From Bacteroidales bacterium (GTDB lineage Bacteria; Bacteroidota; Bacteroidia; Bacteroidales; P3), in contig JAFZTV010000094.1 in assembly GCA_017618625.1 (NCBI GenBank), positions 1 through 54,953 on the forward strand: 54,953 nucleotides of DNA, in the 5' to 3' direction. A model generated the notes under the pieces. That model was given only the letters and a program-made list of their open reading frames with translations. It ran no database searches and had not been told where the DNA came from. The position numbers and the translations under genes are program-made. This document shows, piece by piece, positions 41,876-51,719 of this stretch; position 1 is the stretch's first letter; each line of letters begins with the position of its first letter.

Positions 41876-44368
41876 TCATTCGTGGTAATATACTCGTTTT
41901 ACGCGCTGGGATATCGAGGTGAAAAGTTCGTATGGTATAGTGTCACCCACTTCGGCGAGACGATGGATTGACGCTGTGTCGCCAAAGATTATCACATCGT
42001 CGCCCTCACGACAATCGATGTCGGTGACGTCGGCAAAACACATATCCATACATACACTGCCTACAATCTTGGCTTGACGCCCATTAATCAGGACCTCGCT
42101 GTTGCCATATCCCAACCTGCGTGCAAAACCGTCGGCGTAGCCAATCGGAATAATAGCAATACGCGATGCACGCTGAGCTATCCAACGACGGTTGTAACCT
42201 ACAGAGTCGCCTTCGGGTATATCTTTCACCTGCGATATCTTGGTCTTCAATCTGCTGACAGATTTCAGATGAGATTGAATCTCGGGATCGGGCGAGATGC
42301 CGTAAAGGCCGATGCCAAGCCGCACCATATCCATCTGAGCCTCCGGGAACCTAGCGATACCCGAAGAATTGAGGATATGGCAAAGTACGTCGGAATAGGG
42401 CAACTTCGTTTTTAGTCGTTTGCTCCAGCTCTTGAACTTAGAAATCTGGGAATTGGTGAAACCGTCCATCTGCGGGTCCTCGCTACACGCCAAATGCGAG
42501 AATATCGACCTTACCCGCAACACGCTGTCCGAGGCATTGAAACGCTCCACAAGACCGTTTATATCGTGCTCCGAGAAGCCGAGTCGATGCATACCTGTAT
42601 CAAACTCGACATGAACGGGATAGTCGTGACTTCCGAACGCCCGAACGGTACTGGAGAACGCTTCAAGTATTCTGAAACTGTATATATCGGGTTCCAACTG
42701 ATAACGAATCATGTCGGCGAAGCTCTCCTCCTCAGGATTCATCACCATTATGGGCAAGGTTATACCGTTGCGTCGCAGTTCGACTCCCTCGTCGCTGTAA
42801 GCAACGGTGAGGTAATCGACATGATTGAACTGCAGAGTGTTGGCCACCTCTACTTTACCCATGCCATACGAAGCTGCCTTGACCATCGCCATGAGTTTGG
42901 TGGCTGGTTTGATACGCCCTCGAAAATAATTGAGATTGGACACCAAAGCTCCAAGATTTACCTCCATGATGGTTTCGTGGGACTTGCGCTGCAACACCTT
43001 GGCTATGTTCTCGAAGCGGAACTTACGGGCGCCCTTGAGCAAGATGGTTTCGTTTGAGAACGAGGAAATGGGGTAGTCAAGCAAGAAAGAGTCGGTGGTT
43101 GGATAGAAAGCCGTTGTGACTCCCGTGAACAGCTCTTTGTTGCGAGCCAAGGCATCTCCTATGCCGATAAACTTGGTAATGCCGCGCTGCCGTATGAGTT
43201 GTGCGACCTGAGAGTATAACTCCTGCTCGACCATACCCGACTGGACAAAGTCACTCAACACCAAGGTCTTGTTATAATACTGCTGTACATGTTGGAGGAA
43301 ATCGAGCGCAATGGACAGGGAGTTCATGTCAAGGCTGTAACCGTCGTTGATGAGCAGACAGTTGTTAATACCCTCGTTCAACTCCAGACGCATCTCTACA
43401 GAGACAAGTTTGGCACAACGCTCGCTGATTTCTTCAACCGAATAACCCATATATAGCATAAACGTGATGCAGTGCATCGCATTTTCGACAGAAGCATAGT
43501 CGATGAATGGGATAACAATGTCGTGGGAGGCGGCGGCCACCTTAACTGTCAGCGTCGTGCTGTGCAAGCCGTATTTGACATCTAACAGCTGCACGTTGTC
43601 GTCAGAGGAATGGCCCCACGTGTAGCAGTTCACTTCCTTCAAGCTCTCCTGCTCCGACACCACGTACCGAATGTCCTTGTGGTCGCTGCAATAAATCAGC
43701 GTGTCGCAATGGGTGAAAAGCTGCAATTTCTCAGCGACTTTCTGCGGACGCGTCAAGAAATTCTCGTCATGAGCCTGGCCTATGTTGGTGAAAATACCTA
43801 TTGTGGGCTTTATCACGTTGCGCAGGTTAGCCATTTCGCCTGACTCAGAGATACCGGCCTCGAAGATGGCCAAACTGTCTGACGATTTCATCTGCCATAC
43901 CGATAGCGGCACACCTATCTGCGAGTTGTAGCTTTTGGGCGATGCCACCACCCTGCGGTCGGGCGAGAGCATCTGAACCAGCCAGTCCTTGACGATGGTC
44001 TTGCCGTTGCTGCCGGTTATGCCCACCACGGGAATGCCGAAGTTGTCGCGATGAGCGGTGGCGACAAGCTGCAGGGCTTTCACCACATCTTTTACATACC
44101 ACACGTTGACATCTGACCATGAGGCCACTTGAGAACGCAGCGCCTCACCCGCACCGGTGGGAAGCACAAAAGAGTTCACGCCCTTGCCATGCAGTTCCTC
44201 AACATACTTGCAGCCTGTGTTTCTCTTGGTGGTTATTGCGAAAAAAACTGTTCCGTTGGCATCCACAAGCGTGCGGCTGTCTGTCAAAAGGTGCACTATC
44301 GAGCGTTGAGGGTCGGCAATCTGGCAATCTTTGGATTTAATAATCTTGGCTATCTCTTCTGCCTTCAT
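41876..44368 (-). CDS. murF-alr: Bifunctional UDP-MurNAc-tripeptide:D-Ala-D-Ala ligase / alanine racemase
   Basis: 830-residue fusion. Residues 1 to about 440 are MurF: VVGITGSNGKTIVKDWL P-loop, IFEAGISESGEM, and ILLKGARKFRFE. Residues 455-830 are alanine racemase: KLMAMVKAASYGMG with the PLP lysine, VEFDTGMHRLGF, RLGIGLYGI, and GSVCMDMCFADVTDI near the second-subunit tyrosine region. One protein thus makes D-Ala and uses D-Ala-D-Ala for the peptidoglycan precursor. The fusion is common in Bacteroidota. It is the last gene of grpE-dnaJ-DUF2851-murF. Confidence 0.94.
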   Translation of the reverse strand: MKAEEIAKIIKSKDCQIADPQRSIVHLLTDSRTLVDANGTVFFAITTKRNTGCKYVEELHGKGVNSFVLPTGAGEALRSQVASWSDVNVWYVKDVVKALQLVATAHRDNFGIPVVGITGSNGKTIVKDWLVQMLSPDRRVVASPKSYNSQIGVPLSVWQMKSSDSLAIFEAGISESGEMANLRNVIKPTIGIFTNIGQAHDENFLTRPQKVAEKLQLFTHCDTLIYCSDHKDIRYVVSEQESLKEVNCYTWGHSSDDNVQLLDVKYGLHSTTLTVKVAAASHDIVIPFIDYASVENAMHCITFMLYMGYSVEEISERCAKLVSVEMRLELNEGINNCLLINDGYSLDMNSLSIALDFLQHVQQYYNKTLVLSDFVQSGMVEQELYSQVAQLIRQRGITKFIGIGDALARNKELFTGVTTAFYPTTDSFLLDYPISSFSNETILLKGARKFRFENIAKVLQRKSHETIMEVNLGALVSNLNYFRGRIKPATKLMAMVKAASYGMGKVEVANTLQFNHVDYLTVAYSDEGVELRRNGITLPIMVMNPEEESFADMIRYQLEPDIYSFRILEAFSSTVRAFGSHDYPVHVEFDTGMHRLGFSEHDINGLVERFNASDSVLRVRSIFSHLACSEDPQMDGFTNSQISKFKSWSKRLKTKLPYSDVLCHILNSSGIARFPEAQMDMVRLGIGLYGISPDPEIQSHLKSVSRLKTKISQVKDIPEGDSVGYNRRWIAQRASRIAIIPIGYADGFARRLGYGNSEVLINGRQAKIVGSVCMDMCFADVTDIDCREGDDVIIFGDTASIHRLAEVGDTIPYELFTSISQRVKRVYYHE

Positions 44369-44422
44369 ATACTTATTGATTTGGGCGTTTTCACTACTTT
44401 TTTATATGGACAGGTGTCTGTA

Positions 44423-45730
44423 TTAGGTCTTTGACTGAAGTGTTTCGTTATGAGGGGCGGCGCCTCTCATAAGAATATATCCCATACGGCAGTCGCAGCA
44501 TCGGTGCTGGTCGCAATAGGAATTATGGAGCTGAAGCAACGCCTGGCTGTCGGCTGCATCGCGCGGTTTCATCCCGCAGGAGCGCCACTTCGAGACAATG
44601 GTGTTAGACTCTGGCTTCATCTGCCGCAAGAGTTCGACGGCGCGGTCGCAGAGGTCCTCCCGGTCATGGTGTTTGCCATAGACGAACAGGAGCGGAACCC
44701 AAGCGTTGATTATCAGTGTATCGATCAACATCTTCCCCACTCTTTTTTCCGAGGCGGTGGACTGCTTGTCAAACTGGAAGTGGGTTGTCCAATAGTCGGA
44801 GGCGCAGACATCGAAGAATGAGGCAAGTGTCTTTACGTCAGGGGCTTCGAGCAGACGTGAGAAGAGGTTGCTTGAGGCCGAAACGAGCGCGGCGAACTGG
44901 CTAATGCGGACAGTTGGGAAGGAAGTGGGGCGCAGGCGGAAAAATTTCCAAAGCCGCTGGGAAAGAGGTGTCAAAGAAAAGCCTTTGCGCAATATGTCGT
45001 ATTCGGCCTGCAGGATGCGCGGGTAGTCGTCGATGAAATATCCGTCGAGCATACCTGACTGTCCCATAAGGAGAGCCTCAATACGCAGTGGGTCGTCCTT
45101 GTATCGTGCCAGCATAGTCATCGGGGTGGCTTTTGCCAACAGTTCGAATGGGAAAGCGTTTGCCTTGCCACCAAAATAGTGTGCCAGCAACCAATAGCAA
45201 CATGTTTCCCAGCTGCCTTTGCAGTCGTCGAGCATCTGCTCTACGGATGTTGCCTTGCGTTGCAGGCGTTCGACCACGAGACGTTCTAGCCATGCTGACT
45301 TTTCGAATTCGGAGACATTGTCCAAGTCGCCGGCACATGCAATAGTATGGCTCGGAGGGTTCATCAGCGACTCGTAGCGGGCCCAGAGTTCCATGGGTAT
45401 GTATCGTTTGAGCTCGACTTCGGGCAGAACCCGACCCGATTCGGTGCGGATGTCGCAGTCATGCTCATATACCACATGCAGTACAACGTTGTTGTAGGCG
45501 GGGTCGGAGGTATGGCCGTGCTGATTCCAATCAGAGGAGTTCACATGGACTTCTACAGAGCCTGCCCAGCGGACTCCGTCAATGACAATCTGCGAATTCT
45601 CAAAATCAGGGCCTGCATCAACATTCTGTATGCCGGGTGATACAACGGTTACGGGCTGTCCCTGGTGTGTCACAAGCGAACCGGACAGAAGCCGGTGACG
45701 CCAGACATATTGCAGGAAAGCCTCGGTCAT
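44423..45730 (-). CDS. DUF2851 family protein
   Basis: 435 residues. The N-terminal part matches DUF2851: FLQYVWRHRLL, VVSPGIQNVDAGPDFENSQI, WAGSVEVHVNSSDWNQHGH, NVVLHVVYEHD. The acidic and histidine residues (DAGPDF, EVH, HVVYEHD) resemble a PD-(D/E)XK-type nuclease core, but activity is not shown. The C-terminal part is helical, with a CDQHRCCDCRMG cysteine cluster near the end that may bind metal. It lies between dnaJ and murF-alr on the minus strand. Confidence 0.87.
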   Translation of the reverse strand: MTEAFLQYVWRHRLLSGSLVTHQGQPVTVVSPGIQNVDAGPDFENSQIVIDGVRWAGSVEVHVNSSDWNQHGHTSDPAYNNVVLHVVYEHDCDIRTESGRVLPEVELKRYIPMELWARYESLMNPPSHTIACAGDLDNVSEFEKSAWLERLVVERLQRKATSVEQMLDDCKGSWETCCYWLLAHYFGGKANAFPFELLAKATPMTMLARYKDDPLRIEALLMGQSGMLDGYFIDDYPRILQAEYDILRKGFSLTPLSQRLWKFFRLRPTSFPTVRISQFAALVSASSNLFSRLLEAPDVKTLASFFDVCASDYWTTHFQFDKQSTASEKRVGKMLIDTLIINAWVPLLFVYGKHHDREDLCDRAVELLRQMKPESNTIVSKWRSCGMKPRDAADSQALLQLHNSYCDQHRCCDCRMGYILMRGAAPHNETLQSKT

Positions 45731-45786
45731 GGGGATTTTTTGATATATTTAATGTTGATACGTTAAAATCGAGAGAGGCGCGAAGG

Positions 45787-46956
45787 TTAGTTGAAGAGGT
45801 CTTTCATCTTGTCGAAGAAGCCGCGTTCTTGCTTTGAGGGATTGGGCTGGAAGTTGGGTGAGTCCTTGAGTTTTTCGAGTATAGCTTTTTCCTCCTTGGT
45901 GACGCTCTTGGGCACCCAGACGTTGACGCAGACGAGGAGGTCGCCACGTCCGTGGCTGTTGACCATCGGAAGGCCTTTGCCTTTGAGTCTTAAGACTTTG
46001 CCCGAAGGTGTGCCCTGCTCAATCTTCACTCGGACTTTGCCGTGGAGTGTGGGAATCTCTATAGAACCACCCATAGCGGCATCGGAGAAGGTGATGAAGG
46101 CATTGTAGTAGAGGTTTTGCTCCTGCCGTTCGAAGAACTCGTGAGGCTGCTCTTCCACAACGACCACGAGGTCTCCCGGAACACCACCCCTGGGCGCAGC
46201 ATTTCCTTTGCCGGAGAGGGCGAACTGCATACCATTGACGACACCGGCAGGAACAGGGATGGTGATGACCTCCTCTGATTTAACGATTCCCTGTCCATGG
46301 CAATCGGGGCACGGGTCTTTGACTACGCGACCTTCGCCGCCGCAATGTGGGCAGGCCGACTGGGTCTGCATCTGTCCGAGAATGGTGCGACGCACCTCTG
46401 TAACAACACCTGTACCATGGCAGTGAGGGCAGGCATCGAGGTTTCCGGTGCGGGAACCCGAACCACCGCAGGTCTTGCAGGTGACATGCTTGGTCACTTT
46501 GACTTTCTTCTCAACACCAGAGTCGATTTCTTCGAGTGTGAGCGGAATCTTTATGCGCAGGTTTGAGCCACGCAGGACACGGCGCTGCTGACGGCCACCG
46601 CCGAAGCCAGAGAAGCCGCTGAAACCAGAGAAGCCGCCACGACCGCCGAAAAAGTCACCAAAGAGGTCTCCAAACTGCGAGAAAATGTCGTTCATGTCCA
46701 TTCCGCCACCGCCGAAACCACCGGCGTCATCGACACCGGCATGGCCGAACTGGTCGTAACGGGCTTTCTTTTCAGGGTTGCTGAGCACACTGTATGCCTC
46801 GGCCGCTTCTTTAAATTTTTCCTCGGCTTCCTTGTCGCCAGGGTTGCGGTCGGGGTGATACTGCAATGCGAGTTTGCGGTATGCCTTCTTCAGTTCCTCG
46901 GGAGAAGCGTTCTTGTCAACGCCCAATATCTCGTAATAATCTCGTTTTGTAGCCAT
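45787..46956 (-). CDS. dnaJ: Chaperone protein DnaJ
   Basis: 389 residues. J domain with [16 protein letters not shown] (HPD motif), a Gly/Phe-rich linker with [14 protein letters not shown] repeats, four CxxCxGxG zinc motifs ([32 protein letters not shown]), then the substrate-binding C-terminal domains. It stimulates DnaK. It lies 61 bases downstream of grpE in the same direction, the usual grpE-dnaJ order; dnaK is not in the window. Confidence 0.96.
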   Translation of the reverse strand: MATKRDYYEILGVDKNASPEELKKAYRKLALQYHPDRNPGDKEAEEKFKEAAEAYSVLSNPEKKARYDQFGHAGVDDAGGFGGGGMDMNDIFSQFGDLFGDFFGGRGGFSGFSGFSGFGGGRQQRRVLRGSNLRIKIPLTLEEIDSGVEKKVKVTKHVTCKTCGGSGSRTGNLDACPHCHGTGVVTEVRRTILGQMQTQSACPHCGGEGRVVKDPCPDCHGQGIVKSEEVITIPVPAGVVNGMQFALSGKGNAAPRGGVPGDLVVVVEEQPHEFFERQEQNLYYNAFITFSDAAMGGSIEIPTLHGKVRVKIEQGTPSGKVLRLKGKGLPMVNSHGRGDLLVCVNVWVPKSVTKEEKAILEKLKDSPNFQPNPSKQERGFFDKMKDLFN

Positions 46957-47017
46957 TTCAATTTAATTGGGAAAGTTGAAATTCGGAGCTCGGATTTCAA
47001 GGTTCAAATACGTCGCG

Positions 47018-47638
47018 TCAGACGGCGACGACTACTTTAGCATGGCGAAGCACCTTGTCGTTGAGGTAGTAGCCCTTCTGTATTTCGTCGATAACCTTGT
47101 TTTTCTGGGCAGGGTCGGCGGCGGGAATCTGCGTAACGGCCTCGTGGATGTCGGCGTCGAACGCCACTCCTATCGTTTGCATCTGCTTAACCCCCTTCTG
47201 CTCCATGATTTTCAACATTTTGTCGTAAATCAACTTGACACCCTCCTTGGCTTCATTCTCGTCGGCCATGGCTGCCAAGGCGCGCTCGAAGTCATCGACC
47301 ACGGGCAGAATGGCCTTAGCCATCTCCTTGTGTCCACTGAGCTGGAGCTCTATCTTTTCAGAGCTGGTGCGCCGGCGATAGTTCTCAAACTCGGCATAGA
47401 GGCGTGTGTATTTCTCCTGCATGGCAGCGAGCTGTTCGGCCATCTCATGAAGTTTGTCGGCAGCCTCGTCGGTTGCATCTTCGGCAGGCACCTCGTTTTC
47501 TGGCTCGGCGTGTGTTTCTTCGGCGTCGGCTTCTGGTGTAGTGTTTTCCGTATCGGATGCTTCAACCTTCTCAGCCGCAAGTGTTTCCTCTGTCTCCGGA
47601 GTGCTCTGCTCCAGATCTTCTTTCTTTATTTTTTCCAT
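47018..47638 (-). CDS. grpE: Nucleotide exchange factor GrpE
   Basis: 206 residues from MEKIKKEDL (an in-frame ATG six codons earlier is less likely). An acidic low-complexity N-terminus (about residues 10-65) is followed by the long coiled coil (LAAMQEKYTRLYAEFENYRRR) and the beta domain with GVAFDADIHEAVTQIP, NKVIDEIQKGYYLNDKVLR and AKVVV. It releases ADP from DnaK. First gene of the grpE-dnaJ-DUF2851-murF group. Confidence 0.94.
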   Translation of the reverse strand: MEKIKKEDLEQSTPETEETLAAEKVEASDTENTTPEADAEETHAEPENEVPAEDATDEAADKLHEMAEQLAAMQEKYTRLYAEFENYRRRTSSEKIELQLSGHKEMAKAILPVVDDFERALAAMADENEAKEGVKLIYDKMLKIMEQKGVKQMQTIGVAFDADIHEAVTQIPAADPAQKNKVIDEIQKGYYLNDKVLRHAKVVVAV

Positions 47639-47705
47639 TATATGTCGTAATTTCATAATAATAAGACGCTTTTAGTGATACAAAAACAGTGCCACCATCT
47701 TGTTT

Positions 47706-47722
47706 GCTGACATTTTGTCAGC
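47706..47722 (-). terminator. Stem-loop directly after the OstA-like gene
   Basis: GCTGACA (47722-47716) and TGTCAGC (47712-47706) with a 3-base loop, two bases after the stop codon. No U-run, so termination is uncertain. Confidence 0.45.
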
Positions 47723-47724
47723 AT

Positions 47725-49278
47725 CTACCATACGAACACATCCTGCCACTGCTTCGGTCGACGCGACACTTCCCAGCGGAACCCTTTCAACAGGCGCCAC
47801 TCGTCGGGGAGCTGTTTGTCGGGATAGGTCTGCATGTCGGGCTGTCCGAAAGCCGAAATACGCACGGGCTCGTTGTCTTTGAAATACACACGCATATCGG
47901 TGCTTACACCAGCGTTGACACCTACAATAGACTTGCGTACAGTCTTCTGTATCTCGCCGTCAACCACTCTCTTCAGCGTGTCGTCCTCGGTGAGGTAGTA
48001 GGTCATCTGCGCGTTGGACAGGATATCGACATAGGATGGCTTGCCCTCAACAAAATAGGCATCCATATTCTTGCTTTTCACCTGGTTGAACCGCTTGGAG
48101 TCGAGCTGCTGAATAAGCATGCAGTTGTTTCTCATGTTTACCAGCCGCATACCAGCCGAATCGTGTGTGGCCATGATGGTGTCGGCGGTGCACTGCATGC
48201 TGTCGTACCACAGCACCGGGTCGCCATAGAGGACCATCAGGGAGTCCTTCACCCAATAGTTGCAGGAGTCGCACATGCCCTGGCTGTCCTTCCTGTAGGT
48301 TTTCACACGGTGGAACACCTCGATTAGTTCAGCCTCGTTGTCGGCGTTGTTGAACACATATATGGTGTCACCGTGCATATAGAGCGAGTCGTCGGGTTTC
48401 TCCTTGTCGGCCTTGACCACCAAAGCGCTGTCGGTCACAAACGACATGCGCCTGCCTTGGTCGGTCTGCCCGTAGCGTCCGGTGCAGGTCAAGTTGTTCG
48501 CCGTGTCGAGTATGCAGACATTGGCGACCGCCTCGCCAAAACGTCGGTTGTCGTCGAAAAACAGGGTGTCGCCGGTAAGCACCTTTGAGCCGTTCACCAC
48601 CTTAGAGTTCTCGTATGACCACGACTGGCGAGTCTTGGTGTTGTATGTTCCGTAGGTGCTATAGACCGTGGTCGAATCGCTGTATATCACCGATGGGCCG
48701 ACAAAGAAGGCATCCTCGGTGCGCATGTTGTAGAAAAGAGTGTCGGTCTCGAGGCGCGACGAAGTGTCGCTCAGTACCACATCGTCATATATCTCGAAAT
48801 CCTCGGTGTCGGAGAAGTAAAAGCCCTTGCGGCTCACCAGCGTACGGCTGCCATTGACGGTGTGTCCCCACCAGAAGTAAGTTGCGCGGCTCTCGTTGCG
48901 GTCATACGACATCTGCGGGGTTTTAAGCACCGTCTGGCCGTCAATAAGCACGACCGAATCGCCCCAGATGTTCACCACACGCGTCTCGCCATCATAGTAC
49001 ATGCTGTCGCCCGTGATGGTCGTTGTGTCGTTCACTATGATTTTTATGTGACGGTATGCGGTGAAGTCGTTTTTTTTGGTGTTCAGCAGCGCCGAGTCGG
49101 CATACAGCCACATGCCTTCATGCTCGGCCTTCACCTTCTGGTACAAAATCCACACGTCGGCGTCGTCAGCCTTGCGGCTACCCATGCCTGCCTCATAGTT
49201 GATAACCTTCTGCGCCAAAGCCGACTGGCCGAAAGCCAGAATCGCCAACACTAATATTTTTAGCCCTTTAGCAAACAT
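47725..49278 (-). CDS. OstA/LptA-like envelope protein (lipopolysaccharide transport)
   Basis: 517 residues with a signal peptide ending in SALAQ. The body consists of repeated beta-jellyroll turns of the OstA/LptA type, with alternating patterns such as TITGDSMYYDGETRVVNIWGD, SRLETDTLFYNMRTEDAFFVG and KVLTGDTLFFDDNRRFGEA. Many D-T-L/M-F-Y motifs occur at strand starts. It probably forms part of the periplasmic bridge that carries LPS to the outer membrane. It is longer than LptA proper, as Bacteroidota OstA-like proteins are. A -7 box at 49298-49305 lies divergent to the nuclease gene. Confidence 0.87.
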   Translation of the reverse strand: MFAKGLKILVLAILAFGQSALAQKVINYEAGMGSRKADDADVWILYQKVKAEHEGMWLYADSALLNTKKNDFTAYRHIKIIVNDTTTITGDSMYYDGETRVVNIWGDSVVLIDGQTVLKTPQMSYDRNESRATYFWWGHTVNGSRTLVSRKGFYFSDTEDFEIYDDVVLSDTSSRLETDTLFYNMRTEDAFFVGPSVIYSDSTTVYSTYGTYNTKTRQSWSYENSKVVNGSKVLTGDTLFFDDNRRFGEAVANVCILDTANNLTCTGRYGQTDQGRRMSFVTDSALVVKADKEKPDDSLYMHGDTIYVFNNADNEAELIEVFHRVKTYRKDSQGMCDSCNYWVKDSLMVLYGDPVLWYDSMQCTADTIMATHDSAGMRLVNMRNNCMLIQQLDSKRFNQVKSKNMDAYFVEGKPSYVDILSNAQMTYYLTEDDTLKRVVDGEIQKTVRKSIVGVNAGVSTDMRVYFKDNEPVRISAFGQPDMQTYPDKQLPDEWRLLKGFRWEVSRRPKQWQDVFVW

Positions 49279-49297
49279 TCCCTTGCAATAGAATGTG

Positions 49298-49305
49298 CAA
49301 AGTTA
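49298..49305 (-). promoter_or_regulatory. -7 box (TAACTTTG) for the OstA-like gene
   Basis: TAACTTTG on the minus strand, 20 bases before the ATG. It sits 12 bases from the oppositely directed -7 box at 49318, so the two promoters overlap. Confidence 0.55.
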
Positions 49306-49317
49306 CAAAACTTTTTC

Positions 49318-49325
49318 TATCTTTG
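49318..49325 (+). promoter_or_regulatory. -7 box (TATCTTTG) for the secreted nuclease
   Basis: TATCTTTGC on the plus strand with TGTG 20 bases upstream (49294-49297) as a one-mismatch -33 box. Transcription would start at about 49330-49332, at or inside the GTG start codon, which suggests a leaderless mRNA. Confidence 0.6.
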
Positions 49326-49329
49326 CATC

Positions 49330-50073
49330 GTGAAAACTATCTACTTCATCTGGATTCTACTCCTGTGTGGCTTATGCTCAACGGCTACCGCACAATTGTG
49401 GTTGCCCGACACCGTCGGCTGCGACTGCCAATTGGTGCGACATCTGGGTTACACGCTTGCCTACGACGAATGTCACGAGCAGGCCCGCTGGGTCGCCTAC
49501 GTGCTGACTAAAGAACGGGTGAACGGAGAAGTGCCGCGCAAAGGCAACGACCGATTCATTCCCGACACAACGGTTGCCACAGGCAGCGCCACCCCGTGGG
49601 ACTACAGCGGAAGTAACTACTCACGCGGACATCTTGCTCCTGCAGCCGATATGAAATGGAGCGTGCAGGCTATGCGCGAGAGTTTCCTCATGAGCAACAT
49701 TTCTCCCCAGACAAGCGAGTTTAACGACGGCATCTGGCAGCGCGCCGAGAAGCTGGTGCGCCGTTGGGCCGAGGAGTACGACAGCATATACGTCATAACC
49801 GGACCTGTGCTCGAGTACGACCTGCCTCAGTTCGTCGGCCGTGCAGGCAACAAGATAAGCATACCACGCCTGTTCTACAAGGTTGTTTACGACCCTGTGA
49901 GGCACGTCGGCATTGCCTTGCTAATCGAACACCGAAACTTCAAAAGGCCTCTCCACTCGTTTGCCGTCACCATCGACCAAATCGAGCAAGCAACCGGCAT
50001 CAATTTCTTCCCCGGCATAGACAACGAAGAATCAATCGAAAGCACCCTCAACACAAGCCAATGGATATGGTGA
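49330..50073 (+). CDS. Secreted DNA/RNA non-specific endonuclease
   Basis: 247 residues, starting at GTG; no ATG is available before the signal peptide, which ends in TATAQ. The NUC domain has NYSRGHLAPAADMKWS, equivalent to the DRGH active-site motif with Ser for Asp, then NISPQTSEFNDGIW with the metal-binding Asn region, and YVITGPVL. It cleaves nucleic acids outside the cytoplasm, for nutrition or defence. The stop TGA runs into a TGATTAG spacer. -7 box at 49318-49325. Confidence 0.9.
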   Translation: MKTIYFIWILLLCGLCSTATAQLWLPDTVGCDCQLVRHLGYTLAYDECHEQARWVAYVLTKERVNGEVPRKGNDRFIPDTTVATGSATPWDYSGSNYSRGHLAPAADMKWSVQAMRESFLMSNISPQTSEFNDGIWQRAEKLVRRWAEEYDSIYVITGPVLEYDLPQFVGRAGNKISIPRLFYKVVYDPVRHVGIALLIEHRNFKRPLHSFAVTIDQIEQATGINFFPGIDNEESIESTLNTSQWIW

Positions 50074-50136
50074 TTAGCAATCGGCAATTAGTATTGTCAA
50101 TTCACTATTCACTAATCACACATTAACTCATTCGCC

Positions 50137-50826
50137 ATGCACCTCAATCCCGACACACTCCCTTTCTTCGACGAGCTCCTCGTCAACAACAACCGCGAAT
50201 GGTTCAACGCCAACAAAGAGCGCTGGCTGGCCATACGCTCCGACTTCGAAGTGTTCACCCAGGCGTTAATCGACGAAATGGTCAAGCTCGACCCGTCGCT
50301 GGGCAACCTGACTGCCAAGAAATGCATGTACCGAATATACCGCGACGTGAGGTTCTCGATGGACAAGCGGCCATACAAGACACACATCGCCTGCTTCCTG
50401 CCCACCGGCGGCAAGAAAAACATGGGTGTGCCCGGCTATTACCTGCAACTCGGACAGGAGGACTACGGCCTGCACGGTAACTGCTCACTCGGAGGCGGCA
50501 TATTCATGCCTTCGCCCGAAGCGCTTTACGCCATCAGACAGGAAATATTCTACAACATCGACGAATTCAAGGCCATAATGGCGGAAAAGAACTACAAGCG
50601 GTTCTTCGGCAGCGAGTTCTTCACCGTCAAGAAACTGTCGCGAGTGCCTAAAGGATTTCCAGCCGACTGGCCCGACGCCGACCTGTTGAAATACAAGGAC
50701 TACTGCACCTCATACGCCATGCCGAGCAAGTATATCACCAGCGACGAACTGCTCGACCGCGTACTTGAAGTGTTCCGCGCCAGCGTCCCGCTAAACAAAT
50801 TCATCCAACGTGCGATGTACGAGTGA
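50137..50826 (+). CDS. DUF2461 family protein (TIGR02453)
   Basis: 229 residues. The start LPFFDELLVNNNREWFNANK and the central MYRIYRDVRFSMDKRPYKTH are the signature of the DUF2461 family; GYYLQLGQEDYGLHGN follows. No biochemical role is established. It is followed by a convergent acyltransferase gene, with only a TGACCACT repeat between them; that repeat supplies its TGA stop. The ATG is preceded by an AATTCACTATTCACTAATCAC spacer. Confidence 0.9.
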   Translation: MHLNPDTLPFFDELLVNNNREWFNANKERWLAIRSDFEVFTQALIDEMVKLDPSLGNLTAKKCMYRIYRDVRFSMDKRPYKTHIACFLPTGGKKNMGVPGYYLQLGQEDYGLHGNCSLGGGIFMPSPEALYAIRQEIFYNIDEFKAIMAEKNYKRFFGSEFFTVKKLSRVPKGFPADWPDADLLKYKDYCTSYAMPSKYITSDELLDRVLEVFRASVPLNKFIQRAMYE

Positions 50827-50851
50827 CCACTAACCACTGACCACTAACCTA
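50824..50851. repeat. TGACCACTAACCACT spacer supplying stops of both convergent genes
   Basis: The 28-base element contains three copies of (T)GACCACT/TAACCACT. Its first three bases (TGA) are the stop of the plus-strand DUF2461 gene, and its last three (CTA) are the TAG stop of the minus-strand acyltransferase. Confidence 0.8.
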
Positions 50852-51700
50852 CTCCTCAGGCAGCGAAGGCCACGGGTTTTCAACGATTCCCGCCATCTTT
50901 TCCATACGCTCGTGGGCTACCACCCTCAAGCGGTCCACCTCGTCTTTTCGTGTGTGCGACTTGTCAGGCGTTATCGGCTCTCCCACATTGATGGTCATCA
51001 GCGGAATCTCCTTTGAACCGAAAAGTTTGTATATGCCTTTGCGCTCGCGGTAGGTCAGCACGCAGGGCACTATCGGGCAGTTATACTTGTATGCCATCGT
51101 GAACGCCCCTTTGCGGAACGGACGAATCGGCTGGTAATAGTCCCACCTCACCTCCTCGGGAAAGACCAGTATCCACTCCCCTTTGGAGTGGTAGTGGTCG
51201 AAGGCCTCGTCAAACTTACGCAAGCCGCCCATGGTTTCGGGCACAGGTATGCCGCCCACATAGCGCACAAACCAGTACTGACCGCCGTTGAAATGAGGTG
51301 CATACATCGGAATCCAGATATTGCGCAACGGCTGCAAAGCCTGCTTCACCGCCGGCGCATCAAACTGATACACATGGTTGCAGATAGCCACAGCTCCGCC
51401 TTTGAGCTGCTTCCTATATCCGTGCAGGTTTTTGCGTCCTCTTATGCGCAGGCCGTATTTCAGCCGGTTCGCCACATTGATTACAAACCATATAAAGAGC
51501 GGCCCGATGAAATTGCGCTGAATCAGGTACGAGAACGAACGGTCTATATAAGGATATGTCTCGTCGAAATTATAGTGTCTGTTGCTTTTCGATGGCTTTT
51601 GCACAGTCACTCTATGTTCGTAGGGGTTGTCTGTAGGGTATGTCTCTGGGGCTATAGGCACATACACCCCATCCTCGTTCTTCAAAGTTTCGTATTTCAT
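50849..51700 (-). CDS. Lysophospholipid acyltransferase family protein (PlsC-like)
   Basis: 283 residues. GGAVAICNHVYQFDAPAV contains the HX4D catalytic motif; the later FPEEVRWDYYQPIRPFRKGAF replaces the FPEG motif; ICNH is preceded by a hydrophobic segment. It transfers acyl chains to a lysolipid. It is unlike the acyltransferase at 2736-4067, which has HX5D and C-terminal membrane segments. Minus strand; -7 box at 51720-51727. Its stop is in the shared spacer at 50824-50851. Confidence 0.88.
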   Translation of the reverse strand: MKYETLKNEDGVYVPIAPETYPTDNPYEHRVTVQKPSKSNRHYNFDETYPYIDRSFSYLIQRNFIGPLFIWFVINVANRLKYGLRIRGRKNLHGYRKQLKGGAVAICNHVYQFDAPAVKQALQPLRNIWIPMYAPHFNGGQYWFVRYVGGIPVPETMGGLRKFDEAFDHYHSKGEWILVFPEEVRWDYYQPIRPFRKGAFTMAYKYNCPIVPCVLTYRERKGIYKLFGSKEIPLMTINVGEPITPDKSHTRKDEVDRLRVVAHERMEKMAGIVENPWPSLPEE

Positions 51701-51719
51701 TTCTTATGTTTTGAAAGTG

